Assembly: GCA_025361465.1 (NCBI GenBank)
Contig: JANYAG010000075.1
Coordinates: 1 to 23,220, forward strand
Length of the DNA stretch: 23,220 nt
Direction of reading: 5' to 3'
Origin: Gemmatimonadota bacterium
GTDB taxonomy: Bacteria > Gemmatimonadota > Gemmatimonadetes > Gemmatimonadales > GWC2-71-9
In this document: positions 15,013 to 22,159 of the stretch, piece by piece
Numbering within the stretch: the stretch's first letter is position 1
Layout of the letters: each line of letters starts with the position of its first letter
Notes under the pieces: model-generated
The model's database searches: none
Told to the model about the DNA's origin: nothing
What the model saw: only the letters and a program-made list of their open reading frames with translations
Program-made: the position numbers and the translations under genes

Positions 15013-16091
15013 GCCGCCACCGGCAGCGTGGGAGTGACCCGGCCTCCCACCACCGACCAGCGCGGCAGGTCGAGGGCCCGCGGCAGCTCGTCCTCGCGAG
15101 GTGCGGTGACCACCCGCTGCCCCGGGAGCGCCGCCAATCGGGCGGCCAGTCGTGCCTGCCGATCACTGTCCAGCGCGGCGAAGACATCGTCCACCAGCAG
15201 CGCTGGTCGTACGCCGCGCACCCGCGCCAGGGTCTCGCGTTCCAGCAGCCGCAGGGCGATGGACGCCGAACGCTGCTGCCCGGTCGAGCCGTAATCGCGC
15301 AACGCATGTCCGCCGAGCCCGAGGACCACGTCGTCGCGATGCGGACCGACATGCGTCTGGCCGCGCGTCAGGTCGCGGCTGCGGGAGGCGGCCAGTCGCG
15401 CCGGCCATGCCCCCGCGTCGGCGAGCGCCTCATCCCCCCGGTACCGCAGGGCCACCGGGGTGACTTCGCCCAGTGCCGCCAGTTCCTGGCGCCAGGGATC
15501 ATCCGCCGTGGCCACCCATGCCAGTCGGCTCGCGGTCACCACCGCGCCTGCGCTGGCGAGCGTACCGTCGAAGGCTGCCACGGTGTCGCCGTGCCCGTTT
15601 CGCAGCGCGGCGTTCCGCTGTCCCAATGCCGCACGGTAGCGCAGCAGCGCATCAAGATAGGCCCGGTCCGCGAGCGAGAGCATCCGGTCCAGCCACCGCC
15701 GCCGCTCCGCCGCGCCGCCCTGGACCAGCGCAAGGTCGGTCGGCAGGAAGGTGACCGCGAGCCAGGTACCCAGCGCCCCCGCAATGGTCGTCTGTTCGAC
15801 CCCATCCACGGTCACTCGCTTGCGACGCGTCGGTGCGTTCCAGGTCGTGGCCACCGCGGTGCCATCGGCCCGCGTCACGCTCACGTGAAAACCGGGGCCG
15901 CCGAACTGCGCCAGTTCCCGGTCGGGTGCCCCTCGCACCGAGCGCAGGAGCACCGGGTAGGCCAGCGCCTCGAGGAAATTCGTCTTGCCATGGCCGTTGG
16001 GCCCCAACAAGGCGATGCCTTCGCTGGGAATATCGAGCACGGCATCCGCGAGGTTGCGAAAACTCCGCACCACCAGCGTGGCCGCGCGCAT
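15009..16091 (-). CDS. recF: DNA replication and repair protein RecF
   Basis: A 360-aa SMC-like ABC ATPase that loads RecA at ssDNA gaps with RecO and RecR. Walker A is GPNGHGKT (30-37), preceded by the RecF-typical VVRSFRNLADAVLDI. The signature motif is YGSTGQQRS (267-275), and Walker B with D-loop is LLVDDVFAALD (298-308). THVGPHRDDVVL (246-257) is the conserved RecF arm segment. The length matches the family. The gene starts 4 nt after the enoyl-CoA hydratase stop and overlaps dciA by 4 nt. dnaA and dnaN, which often precede recF, are not in the window. Confidence 0.96.
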   Translation of the reverse strand: MRAATLVVRSFRNLADAVLDIPSEGIALLGPNGHGKTNFLEALAYPVLLRSVRGAPDRELAQFGGPGFHVSVTRADGTAVATTWNAPTRRKRVTVDGVEQTTIAGALGTWLAVTFLPTDLALVQGGAAERRRWLDRMLSLADRAYLDALLRYRAALGQRNAALRNGHGDTVAAFDGTLASAGAVVTASRLAWVATADDPWRQELAALGEVTPVALRYRGDEALADAGAWPARLAASRSRDLTRGQTHVGPHRDDVVLGLGGHALRDYGSTGQQRSASIALRLLERETLARVRGVRPALLVDDVFAALDSDRQARLAARLAALPGQRVVTAPREDELPRALDLPRWSVVGGRVTPTLPVAA

Positions 16092-16095
16092 CAGT

Positions 16096-16881
16096 CTAGC
16101 GTCCCGGAAAAACGGCTGGTCGTTTCGCCAGGAATGCGGCGGTGCCTTCCTGCTTGTCGTCGGTGCCGCACTGCCGGCCGAACTGCATCGATTCGTGGTT
16201 GAGCGCCGCTTCCATGTCCATGTCGAGCGTCGCCGCGACGGTTTCGAGGACCGTGTGCACCGCGCTGGGGCCTTGCTGGCCGATGGTGCGCAAGAGCGTG
16301 CGTGCTTCGTCCAGCAGCTGCTCGGACGGGACGATTCGGTTGACCAGCCCGAGGCGGAACGCTTCGTCAGCGTTGATCGGGTTGCCGCAGAGCAGTAATT
16401 CGAGCGCGCGACCCCGCCCGATCAACCGCGGCAGCCGCACCGTGCCGCCGTAGCCGGGGATGAGGCCGAGCTTCACTTCCGGCTGACCGAATTTGGCGTT
16501 CGGGGTGGCGAGGCGGAGGTGGCACGCCATCGCCAGTTCACAGCCACCACCGAGGGCAAACCCGTTGACGGCAGCGATGACCGGCTTGCGCAGGTGCTCG
16601 ATCGCCAGGAAGACCACGCTGCCCCGGCGCGACAGCTCCTCGCCATCGCGCACCCCGACCGTCGCCAGCTCCGCAATGTCGGCGCCGGCAACAAACGCCT
16701 TCGCACCCGCCCCGGTGATGATCACGCCCCGTACCGCGTCGTCGCCGGCAACGTGGTGCACCACCTCAGCCAATTCGGCGAAGACGGTGGCGTTGAGCGC
16801 GTTCAACTTGTCGGGACGATTGATGGTGACGACGGCGATCCCATCGGCATCGAGTTCATACAGCAGGGTCGCATACGCCAT
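16096..16881 (-). CDS. Enoyl-CoA hydratase/isomerase (crotonase) family protein
   Basis: A 261-aa protein from the ATG at 16881 (MAYATLLYEL); a longer frame exists but would run into the glpK 5' end. Crotonase motifs: INRPDKLNALN (20-30), oxyanion-hole segment AFVAGADIAEL (62-72), NGFALGGGCELAMACHLRLA (106-125) and FGQPEVKLGLIPGYGGT (131-147). Both catalytic glutamates of classical enoyl-CoA hydratase are present (Glu115 and Glu135, matching rat Glu144 and Glu164), so hydration of 2-enoyl-CoA in fatty-acid or related acyl-CoA breakdown is the best guess. Chain-length preference is unknown. It heads the minus-strand run with recF, dciA and gyrB, an unusual partner for replication genes. Confidence 0.92.
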   Translation of the reverse strand: MAYATLLYELDADGIAVVTINRPDKLNALNATVFAELAEVVHHVAGDDAVRGVIITGAGAKAFVAGADIAELATVGVRDGEELSRRGSVVFLAIEHLRKPVIAAVNGFALGGGCELAMACHLRLATPNAKFGQPEVKLGLIPGYGGTVRLPRLIGRGRALELLLCGNPINADEAFRLGLVNRIVPSEQLLDEARTLLRTIGQQGPSAVHTVLETVAATLDMDMEAALNHESMQFGRQCGTDDKQEGTAAFLAKRPAVFPGR

Positions 16882-16975
16882 CGCGAATGGGCTTCCGTTC
16901 TGGGGTCGGGGGAGGCTGGAAAACCAACACGGAAAGATAGCTTGGGAAGCGGCTCGAAGGGCCCCAGATTGCAGC

Positions 16976-18427
16976 ATGCCGACCATCCTGGCGCTTGACG
17001 AAGGCACCACCGGTGCGACCGCGCTGGTGCTTGGGGCCGACGGCCGAATTCTCGGCCGTGGCTACCGTGAGATCGCCCAGTTTTTCCCCTCGCCGGGGGA
17101 GGTCGAACACGACCCGAAGCAGCTGCTCGGCGCTTCGGTCGAGGCGTCGCGCGAGGCGCTTGCCCGCGCCGGGGTTCCGGTGGATGCCATGGGAATCACC
17201 AACCAGCGCGAGACTGTGGTGCTCTGGGACCGGGCCACCCTCGCCCCGGTCGGCCCGGCGCTGGTTTGGCAGGACCGCCGCACCGCCGCGCGCTGCGCCG
17301 AACTCCGCGACCAGGGGCTGGAGGGGATGCTCCGCCAGCGAACCGGACTCCTGCTCGACCCGTACTTCTCGGCGACCAAGCTCGAATGGCTGCTCCGCGA
17401 CCCGGCGATGCGCGCCAAGGCGAAGCGCGGCGAGCTCTGTGCCGGCACGGTCGACAGCTGGCTGATCGCCCGTCTCACCGGCGGGCTGCACGTGACCGAT
17501 CGCACCAATGCTTCGCGCACCCTGCTGGCCGATCTGGGCACCGGGGCGTGGGACGAAGAACTGCTCGACCTGTTCGGCGTGCCTCGTGCCATCCTCCCCG
17601 AAGTGGTCGCCAGTACCGGGGTGCTGGGGACCACTCTCCCGGACTGGTTCGGCAGGCCGATACCTATCTCAGGCGTGGCGGGCGACCAGCAGGCGGCGCT
17701 CTTCGGCCAAGGGTGCGTCCTTCCGGGGCTGGCCAAGATCACCTACGGCACCGGGGCGTTCCTGCTGCGGTACACCGGCGATGACGGGCCCCCGGTGCCG
17801 ACCTCGGGTGTGCTCGCAACCATTGCCGTGAACGTCCACGGTGGCATCGGCTGGGCGTTGGAGGGCAGCGTTTTCATCGCCGGTGCGGCGGTGCAGTGGC
17901 TGAGGGACGGGTTGGGTATCATCACCGATGCTGCCGAGTCGGCCGCGATCGCCGCGAGCGTCGAGGACAGCGGTGGAGTGGTGCTGGTGCCCGCGTTCAC
18001 CGGACTGGGGGCTCCGTACTGGAACGCCGAAGCACGCGGCACCATCACGGGACTGACGCGCGGCACCACCCGCGCCCATCTGGTCCGCGCCACCCTGGAA
18101 GCGATTGCTCAGGGCACCTGCGACCTCGCCGAAGCGATGGGCGGCGTGAGCGAACTGCGAGTCGATGGTGGTGCGGCGCAAAACGACTGGTTGATGCAGG
18201 TGTTGGCGGATCTCGCGAATGTGCCGGTGGAGCGGCCACCTGCCTTGGAGTTGACGGCATACGGCGCCGGACGGCTGGCCGCGATCGGGATCGGAGGCGA
18301 CCTGCCGGTCGCCTCGGCGCTTGGCGGGGTAAGGGTCTTCCGGCCAGCAGCACAAGCGGACTGGCGCCGGGCTCGCCGAGCTGAGTGGCAGCGGGCCATT
18401 CGTGCCGCGCTGGCATGGGCGGAGTGA
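16976..18427 (+). CDS. glpK: Glycerol kinase
   Basis: A 483-aa FGGY-family kinase that phosphorylates glycerol to sn-glycerol-3-phosphate with ATP. I start it at the ATG at 16976 (MPTILALDEGTTGATALV) because the P-loop-like DEGTTG must be N-terminal; the longer open frame upstream lies over the divergent enoyl-CoA hydratase. Motifs: ITNQRETVVLWDR (74-86, Arg78 and Glu79 bind glycerol), WQDRR (98-102), DPYFSATK (128-135), catalytic base Asp237 in GVAGDQQAALFGQG, KITYGTGAF (254-262), the GAPYWNAEARGTITGL signature (345-360) and the ATP site RVDGGAAQNDWLMQ (395-408). No glpF or glpD is nearby. The ribosome site is weak. Confidence 0.95.
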   Translation: MPTILALDEGTTGATALVLGADGRILGRGYREIAQFFPSPGEVEHDPKQLLGASVEASREALARAGVPVDAMGITNQRETVVLWDRATLAPVGPALVWQDRRTAARCAELRDQGLEGMLRQRTGLLLDPYFSATKLEWLLRDPAMRAKAKRGELCAGTVDSWLIARLTGGLHVTDRTNASRTLLADLGTGAWDEELLDLFGVPRAILPEVVASTGVLGTTLPDWFGRPIPISGVAGDQQAALFGQGCVLPGLAKITYGTGAFLLRYTGDDGPPVPTSGVLATIAVNVHGGIGWALEGSVFIAGAAVQWLRDGLGIITDAAESAAIAASVEDSGGVVLVPAFTGLGAPYWNAEARGTITGLTRGTTRAHLVRATLEAIAQGTCDLAEAMGGVSELRVDGGAAQNDWLMQVLADLANVPVERPPALELTAYGAGRLAAIGIGGDLPVASALGGVRVFRPAAQADWRRARRAEWQRAIRAALAWAE

Positions 18428-18515
18428 GGGTTCTGGAGGGGTTTGCGCGGGGATAATCCCTACAGCATTCGTCGTACTACCAGACTAGATTTGGGCTCGC
18501 CCGGAGGAGCATATC

Positions 18516-18941
18516 ATGAAGCCAGGAACGAAATTCGCGATCGGTGCGCTCGTCATCGTGGGGAGTGTTTCCCTGATGATCAGCGAAGGGATCAAGACGA
18601 CCGGAACCTACTTCTTCACTCCCACCCAGTTGGTGCAACGAGTCGAGAAGGACACCACGCTCCACGACGTCGGGCTCAAGGTCAGCGCCAAGGTTGTGCG
18701 GGGCACCATCAAACGCAACTCGGCCACCCAGCAGGTGGATTTCAGCATCAGTGACGGGACGAACACGTTCCCGGTGGTGTACGTAGGCCTCGTCCCGGAT
18801 ACCTTCACCGACGACACCGAGATTGACGTGGTGGTCGAGGGGAAGTTCGGTCGCGACAAGGTCTTCCATGCGACGGACGTGATCGCCAAGTGCGGATCGC
18901 GGTACGAGGCCGTCCTCAAAGAGCCAACCAAGAAGGCCTGA
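18516..18941 (+). CDS. ccmE: Cytochrome c maturation heme chaperone CcmE, Cys-type
   Basis: A 141-aa protein with a short cytoplasmic N-terminus, one span (~8-22, IGALVIVGSVSLMIS) and an extracytoplasmic OB fold. Family landmarks: YFFTPTQL (32-39), VRGTIKRN (61-68), VDFSISDG (74-81), VVYVGLVPDTF (87-97), VVVEGKF (105-111) and HATDVIAKC (118-126). CcmE normally binds heme covalently through His in HxxxY. Here the motif is CGSRY, so Cys126 replaces His while Tyr130 is kept. This matches the CxxxY variant described in archaea and Desulfovibrio. There is a strong Shine-Dalgarno (GGAGGAG, 6 nt). It is the first gene of a four-gene ccm operon; ccmF follows after 6 nt. ccmA, ccmB and ccmC are not in the window. 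Confidence 0.92.
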   Translation: MKPGTKFAIGALVIVGSVSLMISEGIKTTGTYFFTPTQLVQRVEKDTTLHDVGLKVSAKVVRGTIKRNSATQQVDFSISDGTNTFPVVYVGLVPDTFTDDTEIDVVVEGKFGRDKVFHATDVIAKCGSRYEAVLKEPTKKA

Positions 18942-18947
18942 GCCCCG

Positions 18948-20990
18948 ATGACCCTGCTCGGATCGTTTGCGCTGTGGGCGGCGTTCCTGCTCGGTTGCTG
19001 GAGCGCCGGCCTCTCGTTCTTCGGTAATTGGCGGGAGAACCCTGCCACGGCTCTGGCGGTGCGGCGTGGGGTGTATGCCGTCTGTGCCGCCCTGCTGGTC
19101 GCGACGCTTTCGTTGTGGAAGGGGATCTTCTCCCACGACTTCAACATCGAATACGTCTGGGCCTACACCTCCCGCAACCTGCCGGAGTACTACCTCATCT
19201 CGGCCTTCTGGGCCGGGCAGAAGGGCTCGATGCTCTTCTGGGCGGTGGTGCTCTCGATCTTTGCGGCCCTGGCGCAGGCGCTCACGTCGCAGCGACACAA
19301 GGACCTGCTGCCCTATGTCGCCGGCGTCACCAACCTGGTGGTGATCTTCTTCGTCGGGGTGATGCTGTTCGCGCATCACAGCAATCCCTTCGAACGGATG
19401 GCGGTGACCCCGCCGGATGGCAACGGGCTCAATCCGCAACTGCAGAACCCGGGCATGGTGATGCACCCGCCGATGCTCTACCTCGGCTACATCAGCATCA
19501 CCATCCCGTTTGCCTTTGGCATCGCCGCGATGCTGGCCGGGAAGCTCGACGCCGGCTGGATCATCGCGATGCGGAAGTGGGCGCTGGCGTCCTGGATCTT
19601 CCTCTCCGTGGGCATCACGCTCGGCATGTGGTGGGCGTATGTCGAACTCGGCTGGGGCGGCGTCTGGGCGTGGGATCCGGTCGAAAACGCCTCGCTGCAC
19701 CCCTGGCTGGTGCTGACCGCCTTCCTGCACTCCGTGATGATCCAGGAAAAGCGCGGCATGTTGAAGCGGTGGAACATGGGGCTCGTGGTTGGCGCCTTCC
19801 TGTTGTCGATCTTCGGCACCTTCATCACCCGCTCCGGGGTGATCTCCTCGGTGCACTCGTTCACGCAGTCGGACATCGGCTACTACTTCCTCGCCTTCCT
19901 GCTCGTCAGCGCGATTCTCTCGTTCACGCTGCTCTACACCCGCTGGCCGTCGCTTGAGGCCGAGGTGCAGCTCGAGTCGCTGGTGAGTCGTGAATCGGCG
20001 TTTCTGTTCAACAACCTCGCCCTCGTGGGCATCGCGTTCTCGGTGCTCTGGGGCACGCTCTTCCCGATTGTCTCCGAGGCGGTGCGGGGCACCAAGATCT
20101 CGGTGGGGCCGCCGTTCTTCAATCGCGTCAATGTGCCGCTCGGGCTGTTGCTGCTCTTCCTCACCGGCGTTGGGCCGCTGATCGCCTGGCGCAAGGCCTC
20201 GATGGCCAACCTGCAGCGGCAGTTCATCCTGCCGACCGCGGGCTTCGTGCTCACGGCTGCGGTGCTGCTGGTTGCCGGCCTGCGGAGTTTTTACGCCCTG
20301 ATGTCGCTGGCGCTGGCGGGTTTCGTGATGGTGACGATCGTCCAGGAGTTCCAGCGCGGGGTGCGGGCCCGGATGTCGATGTACCAGGAGAACATCTTCC
20401 TGGCGCTGGTGCACCTGGTCGAGCGCAACCGGCGCCGGTACGGTGGCTACATCGTGCATGTCGGGATCGTGATCTACTTCGTGGCCTTCACCGGGCTGGC
20501 GTTCAAGACGGAGAAGTCGGTCGATCTCACGCCAGGCGAGACCGCCACGATCCACTCGCCCTTCGGCTATGACTACACGCTGACCGCCCGCGGCGTGTCG
20601 CAGTACGTCATGCTCAACCGGAAGGTCACCGCCGCCACGCTCGCGGTCACCCGGAATGGCAAGCGCATCGGCGACATCAAGAGCGAAAAGCGGCAGCACA
20701 TGGATTCGTTCGGCAATGACACGTTCGAGCCGTCGACCGAGGTCGGCATCATCAGCGACCTGCGCGAGGACCTCTACGTCGTCTATGCCGGTTCGATCGA
20801 CGGTACCGAACGGGCGCATTTCACCTTCCACGTCAATCCGATGGTGTCGTGGTTCTGGATCGGGGGAGCCATCCTCACCCTCGGCGGCATTCTGGCCATG
20901 TGGCCGGGCGGTCCGCAGGTCCGGACTCGGCGTCGTCGTTCGGCAGCACAGGCCGGCTACTCGGTGCCGTTGGCAGGGGTCGCGGAATGA
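18948..20990 (+). CDS. ccmF: Heme lyase CcmF
   Basis: A 680-aa polytopic membrane protein that attaches heme from CcmE to apocytochrome c outside the membrane. The heme-handling WWD region is complete (WWAYVELGWGG at 228-238, WAWDPVENASLHPW at 240-253). The four key histidines appear to be conserved: His173 (MHPPMLYLGY) and His303 (SVHSF) flank the WWD site, and His261 (FLHSVM) and His504 (IVHVG) would bind the b-type heme. About a dozen or more hydrophobic segments and a large soluble loop (~520-630) before the last span fit the family. Its stop overlaps the start of ccmH (ATGA). It begins 6 nt after ccmE. Confidence 0.96.
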   Translation: MTLLGSFALWAAFLLGCWSAGLSFFGNWRENPATALAVRRGVYAVCAALLVATLSLWKGIFSHDFNIEYVWAYTSRNLPEYYLISAFWAGQKGSMLFWAVVLSIFAALAQALTSQRHKDLLPYVAGVTNLVVIFFVGVMLFAHHSNPFERMAVTPPDGNGLNPQLQNPGMVMHPPMLYLGYISITIPFAFGIAAMLAGKLDAGWIIAMRKWALASWIFLSVGITLGMWWAYVELGWGGVWAWDPVENASLHPWLVLTAFLHSVMIQEKRGMLKRWNMGLVVGAFLLSIFGTFITRSGVISSVHSFTQSDIGYYFLAFLLVSAILSFTLLYTRWPSLEAEVQLESLVSRESAFLFNNLALVGIAFSVLWGTLFPIVSEAVRGTKISVGPPFFNRVNVPLGLLLLFLTGVGPLIAWRKASMANLQRQFILPTAGFVLTAAVLLVAGLRSFYALMSLALAGFVMVTIVQEFQRGVRARMSMYQENIFLALVHLVERNRRRYGGYIVHVGIVIYFVAFTGLAFKTEKSVDLTPGETATIHSPFGYDYTLTARGVSQYVMLNRKVTAATLAVTRNGKRIGDIKSEKRQHMDSFGNDTFEPSTEVGIISDLREDLYVVYAGSIDGTERAHFTFHVNPMVSWFWIGGAILTLGGILAMWPGGPQVRTRRRRSAAQAGYSVPLAGVAE

Positions 20991-21589
20991 CCTCCTCGCG
21001 GCGTGACTTCCTGCAGTACGCGGCCCTCGGTGTCCTGCCGATGCTCTGGCAGGGCGGCGCACCGCAGGACACCACGAAGAAACCGGGCGGTGGCGTCACT
21101 CCGGACCGGCTCGGCGAGCCCATGCTCGGCGGTCGGCTGGTGGATTCCACGGACAAGTGGGACAACGATGCCGGGATCATCGCCATCGAGCAGCGGCTTC
21201 GCTGCCGGTGCGGGTGCATGCTCGACGTCTACACCTGTCGCACCACCGACTTCACCTGCACCTATTCGCCGACGATGCACCGCGAGGTGATCGCGCTGGT
21301 CGTGGCGAAGAAGACTCCGGAACAGGTGATCCAGGCCTTCATCGCCAGCGATGGCGAGAAGGTCCTGATGGCGCCCCGCGCCTCCGGGTTCAACATCGCC
21401 GGCTACATCGTGCCCGGCGTGGCGGTGACGGTGATCGGGTTGGTGCTCGCGGCGTACCTGTCGCGCCGTCGCACCGTGGCGATCGCGGTGGGTGCCGGCG
21501 CCGTGCCCGGCGCCCCGGCTCCGGTGAGCGGTCCTGACCAGGAACAGCTCGACCGGCTCAAGCGTGCCCTGGACGAGGTGGAGTCATGA
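20987..21589 (+). CDS. ccmH: CcmH-like thiol protein, CxCxC variant with Tat-like signal
   Basis: A 200-aa protein, start taken as the ATG overlapping the ccmF stop. The N-terminus has a twin-arginine motif (SSRRDFLQ) followed by a weakly hydrophobic stretch. The middle follows the CcmH pattern: AIEQRLRC73RC75GC77MLDVYTC84, then HREVIALVVAKKTPEQVIQAFIASDGEKVLMAP, equivalent to the canonical 'LRC-x2-C ... LR-x-x-V-x-x-x-L-x-x-G-x-S-x-x-x-I'. Canonical CcmH has LRCxxC; here it is CxCxC plus Cys84 and Cys91. One span follows (137-158), with a cytoplasmic-type tail. The expected role is to reduce apocytochrome cysteines for heme attachment with CcmF. Similar CxCGC forms occur in other non-proteobacterial phyla. 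Confidence 0.82.
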   Translation: MTSSRRDFLQYAALGVLPMLWQGGAPQDTTKKPGGGVTPDRLGEPMLGGRLVDSTDKWDNDAGIIAIEQRLRCRCGCMLDVYTCRTTDFTCTYSPTMHREVIALVVAKKTPEQVIQAFIASDGEKVLMAPRASGFNIAGYIVPGVAVTVIGLVLAAYLSRRRTVAIAVGAGAVPGAPAPVSGPDQEQLDRLKRALDEVES

Positions 21590-22080
21590 TCATCGAGGCC
21601 GTCATGGCCGGCGTTATCGGTCTCGCGCTACTCTGGCTGGTGGCCCAACCGATGCTCTTTCCATCGGCGCTGGTGGCCGAACCCTTCGAGCCACCTGATC
21701 CGGAGGAAACGCCGCGGGGCCAGGCGCTGCTGGCCCTCAAGGAGATCGAGTTTGACCGGGCGACCGGCAAGCTCTCCGACGCGGATTTCTCCACCCTCCA
21801 CGACAAGTACTCCGCGGTCGCCATTGCGGTGCTCGAGTCGGGCGGCGGTCCAGCGGCGGGCGGCGATGTCATTGAGGCATTGATCACCACGCGCGCAACC
21901 CGGATCCCCGGCCCGCGCTGCTTGACCCACGGCACCAGCGGCGCGCCCGATGCCCGCTTCTGCCCGACGTGCGGCGCCGGCCTCCTCTCGGCGACCGACA
22001 CCTGCCTCGGCTGTGGCGTGATCGTGCCGGGCGACGCCGTCTTCTGCCCCGGCTGCGGGGTGCGGGTCAAGGCCGCGTAA
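21586..22080 (+). CDS. CcmI-like membrane protein with C-terminal double zinc ribbon
   Basis: A 164-aa protein whose ATG overlaps the ccmH stop (ATGA). Residues ~5-25 form one membrane span. Residues 44-84 (PRGQALLALKEIEFDRATGKLSDADFSTLHDKY...) match the cytoplasmic stub of CcmI, where 'L-x-E-L-E-x-D-x-x-x-G-K-L-S-x-x-D-Y' follows the first span. The TPR domain of proteobacterial CcmI, which holds apocytochrome, is missing. In its place are zinc-ribbon Cys pairs: FCPTCG (C126, C129), CLGCG (C140, C143) and FCPGCG (C154, C157), with a further Cys112. It probably assists CcmF/CcmH. The zinc-ribbon role is unknown. Confidence 0.72.
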   Translation: MIIEAVMAGVIGLALLWLVAQPMLFPSALVAEPFEPPDPEETPRGQALLALKEIEFDRATGKLSDADFSTLHDKYSAVAIAVLESGGGPAAGGDVIEALITTRATRIPGPRCLTHGTSGAPDARFCPTCGAGLLSATDTCLGCGVIVPGDAVFCPGCGVRVKAA

Positions 22081-22110
22081 GACACCCGCAGGAGCAGCGA
22101 GCAGCGAATC

Positions 22111-22159
22111 GGGAGAAGCGACGGGTGTGTTGACTCGCTTCTCCCTTCTCGCTTCTCCC
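22111..22159. terminator. Inverted repeat with repeated TCGCTTCTCCC arm, between convergent genes
   Basis: GGGAGAAGCGA (22111-22121) pairs exactly with TCGCTTCTCCC (22135-22145) around a 13-nt loop. The right arm is repeated in direct orientation at 22149-22159, period 14, touching the stop codon of the convergent gene that ends at 22159. It can end transcription from the ccm operon and perhaps the opposite gene. There is no T-run. It is a low-complexity Arg/Gly-free spacer, not coding. Confidence 0.5.

Noticed and set aside
16493..16975. N-terminal extension of glpK by 161 codons
   Set aside because: It overlies the enoyl-CoA hydratase gene on the other strand and precedes the DEGTTG motif that belongs at the very N-terminus of glycerol kinases.
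16882..16975. Divergent promoters between the enoyl-CoA hydratase gene and glpK
   Set aside because: Some AT-richer hexamers (TATCTT on the minus strand) are present, but no convincing -35 partner was found.
18450..18461. GGGATAATCCC near-palindrome upstream of ccmE as an operator or promoter
   Set aside because: The centre does not pair, and no -35/-10 pair with proper spacing and clear match could be chosen in 18428-18515.
18477..21062. 861-codon open frame antisense to ccmE and ccmF
   Set aside because: Its translation is a His/Arg/Glu/Gly-rich shadow with no domain; the plus strand carries clear CcmE and CcmF with all motifs. Long antisense frames are common at this GC content.
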